Positions 58,501 to 64,000 of a stretch of DNA of 64,000 nt are shown here, in pieces. Within the stretch, counting starts at the first letter, position 1, and every line of letters starts with the position of its first letter. A model generated the notes under the pieces. That model saw nothing but the letters and a program-made list of their open reading frames with translations, made no database searches and was not told where the DNA came from. Position numbers and translations under genes: made by a program. This stretch comes from Phallusia mammillata (lineage: Eukaryota; Chordata; Ascidiacea; Phlebobranchia; Ascidiidae). Location of the stretch: assembly GCA_003260075.1 (NCBI GenBank), contig QLIY01000054.1, forward strand, positions 232,390 through 296,389. Reading direction: 5' to 3'.

Positions 58501-60261
58501 TATGAGAAAGATTTATGTGATTCAAATGTTGTCTATAAGGGAGATACTTTGATAAGTGCCACAAATCTCTTAGGACTTTTTAGACTCAATATTGCATTAA
58601 AATTGTTATGTGTACTATGTGAGGATTGCATAGTGTATTTTTGCTGTATAAGAGTATGGTTTGATTTTGTCTTACACCATGGTGGATCAGTTTGTATAGC
58701 TTCAGTTAAATATATTATTTATTCACACAATAACCACCATTGTGCTTGATACTTCAGGTCAAATGAAGCAAAACCTTGAGTTGGCAAGGGGGGGGGGGGT
58801 ATAAGAGTATGGTTTGATTTTGTCTTACACCATGGTAGATCAATTTGTATAGCTTCAGTTAAACATATTATTTATTTACACAATAACCACCGTTGTGCTT
58901 GATACTTCAGGTCAAATGAAGCAAAACCTTGAGTTGGCAACCAACGATCGATTTACAGAGAGTCAAAAAAGCCAGCGCACTTACAGTAGATATAGCAGCC
59001 TTGAAACATCAATACATGACAATCAGATCCCGGCAACTACGTGCTCATCTTGTGTATGCTAAACCTAGTGAGTATCTGATGCACAAGATTTCATCTGTTT
59101 GCAGTTTTGTGTAGAATAATACAGTCTAATTATTAATATGGTCTGTTACAATACTATATTACAATAGTAAAAATACAAACACTGTTTAACATTAGGTGTG
59201 GTGGGATTCAGCCGGTTCGCACTCATTCTATAGAACCGTCTCACAAACTTTTATGAAATCAGCGAACTGGTTAGCTTCACTGGTTACTTTAGCATCTTAT
59301 CTGATTAACCGATTTTTGAGATCCGGCTAAAAAATATTACTTTTGCGATAGAACTGGCTGACAAAAAATTTTAATCCCACCATTATTACCACATAACGAC
59401 ATTTTCTATCGCTGCATACCACATAAACCCTGTTGTATAGGGTAGAACATGCCTATCATTTTTAACTAGAATAGCCTATTTCTGCAAACCATCAAGGTTA
59501 ACAATTCCAAACGAATGTCCAAGACACAAGTTTTGCCCAAAACCATGGCTGGTTAGTTGGGTCAGTTAAGTTGTATTTTAAGATCCGACTTGAACTAGGT
59601 ATAGATGAGAGCTACTTGCGCTCCACCTTAAAAGCTCAGGTGTACAACTAATGTTATATGTACTACAGGTTGGGAACCAAGGAACAGATATTGATTTATG
59701 TGACAGAATAGTGTTCAAGACATTTTATGTTTTTTCAGTTGAAGCAAAGCCTCATCAGGACAAGATTCGTTTCATGCTTCCTCCCAAACACAACAAGATG
59801 CCAGTTATGGTGAATCATCTGCTGTTGGGAAGAAAAGAAGGTAAATATGTGATGGTCATTGAGAGGTGGATTACCTCTTGGTACATCCCAAAACGGGATC
59901 TTGCACTTATTTTGTATGTTAGCAGGGCATAATATGCCAATTTAATGTTCGGATTAGTTTGTGCAACTGCTCGGTCAAGCACCGAGCATCTAAAACAGCG
60001 ATGCTCGGCGGTGCCGAAGTACCTAGGTTTTGGCTTTTTAAAAGGTTATGTTTTCATTGTCAGAATTGACAAGATCACTTGTTAAAACTGCGTCGCATAC
60101 AACTAACGGCTTGTTATTTTATATTGTGGTTATAAGCTGTGTGTTTTTCATCCACAGCAAACTCTGGCAGTCCGACCTTGAAACCCATGCAAGTGCAGGA
60201 AAAACGCAGCAAGCGAAGGCCGAAAGCGATGGGACGGACAAGAAAAACAATTCACTCATAA
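53305..60261 (+). CDS. TBC1D30: TBC1D30-like Rab GTPase-activating protein (5' end missing)
   Basis: TBC-domain GAP; the vertebrate homologue acts on Rab8A and limits primary-cilium formation. Exons: 53305-53450, 53746-53910, 54308-54369, 54577-54768, 54939-55124, 55801-55969, 56510-56681, 57211-57429, 58184-58302, about 58911-59067, 59739-59840, 60158-60261, roughly 600 aa. The first exon enters in phase 2 and contains DSSTEAS, as in the vertebrate N-terminus, so the true start lies upstream. Next come the coiled segment ELQSLKNILDERI, LQAVSPKR, and the TBC domain with the Arg finger in IVKDLHR (codon 54948-54950) and the Gln finger in GYCQGFN (55056-55058), then YLIDGVLPENYF, LSVDMAVFRD, EPPLTNVFTMQWFLT, ATCLPSDIVLRIWD and REKYTYNITPF. 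A later conserved element is VDIAALKHQY, followed by VNHLLLGRK. The 5' junction of the tenth exon is unresolved (frame problem). It is shorter at the C-terminus than vertebrate proteins. Confidence 0.92.
56244..56437. mobile_element. hAT-type miniature element in a TBC1D30 intron
   Basis: It starts CAGGGGTCGGCAACCCCTGG and ends GGTTGCTGACCTCTG, an inverted pair of the same type as the elements at 5096 and 45106. Flanks CATCTAAC and ATCTAAAC are similar. No coding frame is present. Confidence 0.6.
56901..57035. mobile_element. Diverged partial copy of the 6.4-kb miniature element
   Basis: It shares GCTGCCAGGCATA and AGAGTTCTTCTAGCAATTGT with the left part of the 6.4-kb element. It then carries, in reverse sense, the block reading TTCATCAGGGTAAATAACAC that is also found there. 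This copy is truncated and lies in a TBC1D30 intron. Confidence 0.6.
57462..57815. mobile_element. Element with CAGGGTTCC / GGAACCC ends in a TBC1D30 intron
   Basis: CAGGGTTCCCGGGTATGG at the left is mirrored by GCGCAGGAACCC at the right. The interior contains repeated GGAAAAGTTTTG-like and CTTGAAAAGTTTTGG blocks in both orientations. It resembles a non-autonomous hAT element; the inverted repeat is short. Confidence 0.4.
58758..58787 (+). pseudogene. TBC1D30: Truncated duplicate of the start of a TBC1D30 exon
   Basis: The sequence from the TACTTCAG acceptor region to GAGTTGGCAA is repeated at 58909-58940, where it continues into the full exon. A 12-G run (58788-58799) ends the first copy. 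About 110 bases of preceding intron are duplicated too, with a few substitutions. This is an allelic overlap, not a second exon. Confidence 0.7.
59194..59385. mobile_element. GTGGTGGGATTC-family element in a TBC1D30 intron
   Basis: GTGGTGGGATTCAGCCGGTT at the left is mirrored by TTTTAATCCCACCATT at the right. GGTTCGCAC, TTCTATAGAACCGTCTCAC and GCGAACTGGTTAGC in between match the copies at 48065 and 48419. The interior is diverged, so this is an older insertion. Confidence 0.58.
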
Positions 60262-60478
60262 TTAAATCGCCTGATTAACTACATCGCATGTAATTTCATG
60301 ACGTCAAACACGCCATTGTGACGCCAGATAGTTAGTAGCATTGTGACGTAAAGTGTCACGTGATCTAGTCGTAGCAGGGAGTAGAATATGTGACGTGGGT
60401 TGTAGTAACGTCGACACCGCAAGTTGGCATTGCACAGTGACCAATAGTAGAGGTTCAAACACAACTCAATGTTGGAAC

Positions 60479-60895
60479 CAGTGATGCAACGAAGCCGCCT
60501 CAAAAGTTTCAGGCCGTAACCGAATATTCGGCGAAAAGATTTTTGGCCGAATCAGGCCGAACCTAAAATCTCCTCATTAGTGTTTTGAAACAAACTTTTG
60601 TGTTGTTAATGAAAACAAACTCAATTATATCACTCTAAAACCACTTCTGTAATAGGTAAACTAAACTAAACACCTAATATTATGCAGACAATGTTGTTCC
60701 TGTTTTCTGGGGACGACAATCAGTTAAGGTATCCAATTTTAAATGGTCAATTTTAATAAGTTTTGTTATTAATTCAATACAACCAAAAAGTTTGGTTTCG
60801 CCCAATTTTGAAGAGAGTTCGGGTCGAAACCGAAACACCAGTAAAACAGCATATTCGGTCGAAGTATTGCGACAAGCCGAAATTTCGTTGCATTA
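60479..60895. mobile_element. Non-autonomous element with CAGTGATGCAACGAA end
   Basis: CAGTGATGCAACGAAGCCGC at the left is mirrored by GAAATTTCGTTGCATT at the right. Inside are several GGCCGAA, AACCGAATATTCGG and GGTCGAAACCGAAAC motifs in opposing orientations. No protein frame is present. hAT-like by its CAGTG start; the target-site duplication is weak. Confidence 0.45.
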
Positions 60896-61555
60896 ATAAT
60901 TAGAACATTACATTAAGAGGGCGCGGCTAGTTATACTTTTACATCTTCATGTGTTTATTGTTTTACATGAAGCTCTCGTAGTCTTCAACAATAGTAATTT
61001 CGTTTTCTGTTTCAAGTCGAACTTGGTGAAGCGATAACAATGTTGCAAGCCTGCAAAAGTTTTCACTTGAATTTGCACATCTGAGGTTTCAAAAAAATTA
61101 ATCGCAGACATTATATATTTATCAGTCATACTCATTCCCTTCAAATCCAGTGCTTCCTAATCAAATCTATGCTCTTTATTAAACCTTTTTTCAACGCAAT
61201 CTTTCTGAAATTTCGCGGACTGCAATCAATTACAACGGCACAAACAAACTGCGAAATGCGGATTTTTTCACATCAATGCCAATATATTTCCACGCCAACC
61301 TGCACATGTATACTGGGGTGGTACTAAATACCGCATGGTATGCCGCTTCGTTTGCGGGGGGGGGGGGCACATATACTGGGGTGGTACTAAATACCGCATG
61401 GTATGCCGCTTCGTTTGCGGAATGTAAGAATACAAGCCAGCCGAAGTGTAAATTATGAATGAATCAGTCGTAATTCCTCAAAAGAAGGCTGTTTCTTGTT
61501 GGCCTTGTCGGTACAATTAAAATCGCTCATATTATAAAAATATTTCCTCGCTGCA

Positions 61556-61633
<78 letters not shown>

Positions 61634-61845
61634 CTCTATTCTTATTCCACAATGTTTAGTTGTGCACGATTTTGATTGAACGTGATTTAAAGATGAGGTA
61701 GAGACATAACATGTGAAAATAGAACATTCCAAGAACAAGGGGGGGGGGTTTATATCGTACTTGCTTCTTACTGCTGTGTTTGTGCAATTATATCAAACAT
61801 CGGTTTGTTCTGTCAGCATGTGGGAATTGGTATCGTTTTTTTTCA

Positions 61846-61919
<74 letters not shown>

Positions 61920-62400
61920 CCAATACTTAATTCAAACATAGTTTTTTCAAAAGAGTATGTAGAAATCTAAGTCAAACAGAAATTAGAAAATGGACGATAC
62001 AAATCGAATATATCAATATGTAAAAGCAAAACAAAGAAAGATTTAAAACAAAACTTCGACAGTAATGATTTCCAAACATATAGCGTTCCTCAGTGCAAAG
62101 AATTATGACGACATTGGGTTCCTTTGCTATCAAAGTAGGGAAACCACCGTTTGGAGCTATTTTCTATCAATGAGTGGCAGAGCATTGGGGGGGGGGTTGC
62201 TAGAAGTCGATGCCTTTGCCAGGCCAAATCGCATTTTTGAGTGTTTGTGGGGGGGGGGGGTCTATGAGCAAAGAATTATGACGACATTGGGTTCCTTTGC
62301 TATCAAAGTAGGAAACCACCGTTTGGAGCTATTTTCTATCAATGAGTGGCAGAGCATTGAAGCTATTCGCTGATATAAGCCCAATGTCGGAGCAATAACC
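60896..62400. other. Gene-free stretch with dense assembly joins
   Basis: No exon is supported. G runs lie at 61356-61367, 61556-61633, 61739-61748, 61846-61916, 62187-62196 and 62249-62260. The short ones separate duplicated segments: for example, ATACTGGGGTGGTACTAAAT before and after 61360, and TGACGACATTGGGTTCCTTT at about 62106 and 62279. Confidence 0.5.
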
Positions 62401-63000
62401 GCGTCTTGTTGTTACGCGCTTGTCTTGCTCCTCCTACTCCTCCTCTGCGGCAGGTGATCACGAGGAAGTCGATGCCTTTGCCAGGCCAAATCGCATTTTT
62501 GAGTGTTTGTGGTGACCCCAAACACAAAGTGTCGCGCTAGCAGGTGGTCTTCGACGTCCAGCCTTTGCTTCCACCGATGTTCTCGTTCTGGGTGTTTTGG
62601 CACACGAAACGTCGGCTCGTCACAGGTGACGTCAGAGCCCGGGAATCCGCTTCACTGCCCGTTTCCCGAGCAACGGCGGCATTTTGTTTCGGCGGTAGCA
62701 GTGGGGACAAGCCGAGTTGGCTTCTGTTTGCAGCGTCGGCCTCTCGGCATGCTAGAGGCGGCGACTTCTTGAACAAAAGAGGGGAGCAACGCTGGAGCAA
62801 ATAGCCCCAGCATTGCGCCCTCCCCCGTCCAAGAGGAGCGGAGCTGGTCCTTAGCTTATCAGGAGGCGATGGTACTTGTGCGTCGAAAGCTCTACGTCAC
62901 CGCTAAGCAAAGTGCCAAGCACCCGATTAGCAGTGACGCATCGAACCTGCCTGAAGCAGCAAGCAGAAAGACTTCACCTCCTAAAAAACTTGGTCTTGAC
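62400..63000. other. GC-rich patch of unknown role
   Basis: This segment is clearly richer in G+C and CpG than its surroundings and is open in several frames on both strands, which follows from its composition. It contains one TGACGTCA palindrome (62627-62634). None of the frames has a recognisable domain. It could be a promoter or CpG-rich first exon, a repeat fragment or foreign-looking insertion. Confidence 0.35.
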
Positions 63001-63429
63001 ATGTACAGCATTCGATTACCTTAACCCAAGCAATAAGTACAAAGCTTAATGCCAGCGTAAGAAAGTTTGTGCATGCAGCAGCGACTTCGTTACGTTAAAA
63101 TTAAGCAAAAATAACTACGCATTGCACAGTAAATTATCAACTGTTGTTTGGTTGAAGCCAACTGAACAAGTTATTGATGAAAGAAATTTCCGTTTTGTTG
63201 GTGAAATAACGAGTCCGAGACGAGTCGCTACTAAGACGAGTCCAAGTCAGGTCGAGTCTTTTTACAACTGAGACTCGAGTCAAGTCAAGTCTTTCAAAAA
63301 GGTGACTCGAATCTCCACTTACTGCCCTAAGGTTATAGAATTATCTTTGGGGTCAACAAATCGAAGAAAAATGCGGTTTTCGGGGGGGGGGTACTGCCCT
63401 AAGGCTATAGAATTATCTTTGGGGTCAAC

Positions 63430-63930
63430 AAATCGAAGAAAAATGCGGTTTTCGGTGGGTTTTCGAGGGAATATTCCAGTTTCAAACCGGTGATGACCGG
63501 TTTCTGCCTCCTACCGAACCTTCAAAGCGGTTTAAACCGGTTTTCAAAATCGAAAATTTTGGGGGGGGGGCTTTTAAAATCGAAAATTTTGACCCGACTT
63601 TTGAAAAAAACTCAAAGCTATAACCATTCTGTTTTTTACGATTTTTGGTGGTCAAAAAATTGAAGAAAAATCCGGTTTTAGGTGGGTTTTCGCGGGAATA
63701 TTCCAGTTTCAAACCGGTTATGACCGGTAGTGGATTTTCACCGGAATATTCCAGTTTCAAACTGGTTTTGACCGGTTCGATGGGTTTTCGCCGGAATATT
63801 CCAGTTTCAAACTGGTTTAAACCGGTTTTAACTCCTACCGAACATCCAAACCGGTTTAAACCGGTTTTGAAAATCGAAAATCCTACCGAACCTCCAAACC
63901 GGTTTAAACCGGATTTCAAAATCGAAAACT
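63430..63930. repeat. Minisatellite rich in AAACCGGTTT palindromes
   Basis: A unit of roughly 50 bases containing GGAATATTCCAGTTTCAAAC followed by a CCGGTT motif recurs at about 63469, 63695, 63745 and 63795. It is flanked by a second unit with CCTACCGAAC, TCCAAACCGG and GGTTTAAACCGG at about 63510, 63832 and 63885. The CCGGTTTAAACCGG stretches are perfect palindromes. A ten-G spacer at 63561 interrupts it, so the true array length is unknown, and it runs to the window edge. Confidence 0.7.
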
Positions 63931-64000
63931 TTCACCCGATAGCCTTAGGGTGTTTTCAAAAATCGGGTCAAAATTTTGTCTCTCCGATTCCGGTTTAAAC

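Noticed and set aside
62440-62520. Short resemblance to U1 snRNA (GGCAGG followed by TGATCACGA)
   Set aside because: The similarity stops after about 15 bases; the expected Sm site and stem-loops are absent.

Overview
This is a eukaryotic, almost certainly animal, window: AT-rich DNA with small exons split by GT-AG introns, carrying intron-containing genes for a Ca2+/calmodulin kinase II, ribosomal protein SA, a TBC1D30-type Rab GAP and EGF-type membrane ligands. The rather diverged CaMKII, the modest introns and the very polymorphic duplicated contig ends best fit an ascidian tunicate (Ciona-like). That assignment is inference; the animal assignment is secure.

Layout. 1-2.6 kb, minus strand: part of a previously easy-to-miss gene for an EGF-domain, single-pass membrane protein. 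2.6-22.4 kb: no gene I can support; it holds miniature inverted-repeat elements, a tandem duplication and clusters of CRE-like and X-box-like sites. 22.4-26.0 kb, plus strand: a complete five-exon EGF ligand precursor resembling HB-EGF/TGF-alpha. The two EGF genes are divergently oriented and have introns at the same two positions and phases around the last EGF loop and the membrane helix, so they look like ancient paralogues. 29.8-43.0 kb, plus: complete CaMKII in 19 coding exons (about 515 aa). 46.1-51.3 kb, plus: RPSA (40S protein uS2) in seven exons. 52.6-53.1 kb: a 502-base N gap. 53.3-60.3 kb, plus: TBC1D30-like Rab GAP whose 5' end is probably in or before the gap. 60.3-64 kb: repeats, a GC-rich patch and a minisatellite.

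The genes do not form a pathway. EGF ligand precursors act at the cell surface, CaMKII in calcium signalling, RPSA in the small ribosomal subunit, and TBC1D30 on Rab8-type GTPases at the cilium.

The most striking global pattern is technical: about 44 runs of 10 or more G occur, all on the plus strand, with no equivalent C runs. Most of the short ones are 10-13 long and most sit between two near-identical copies of flanking sequence. They behave like 10-base gap placeholders inserted where two allelic contig ends overlap without being merged. They break one RPSA exon, duplicate another, and duplicate the start of a TBC1D30 exon, so exon counts and ORFs crossing them must not be taken literally. 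Polyglycine/polyproline ORFs across them are artefacts.
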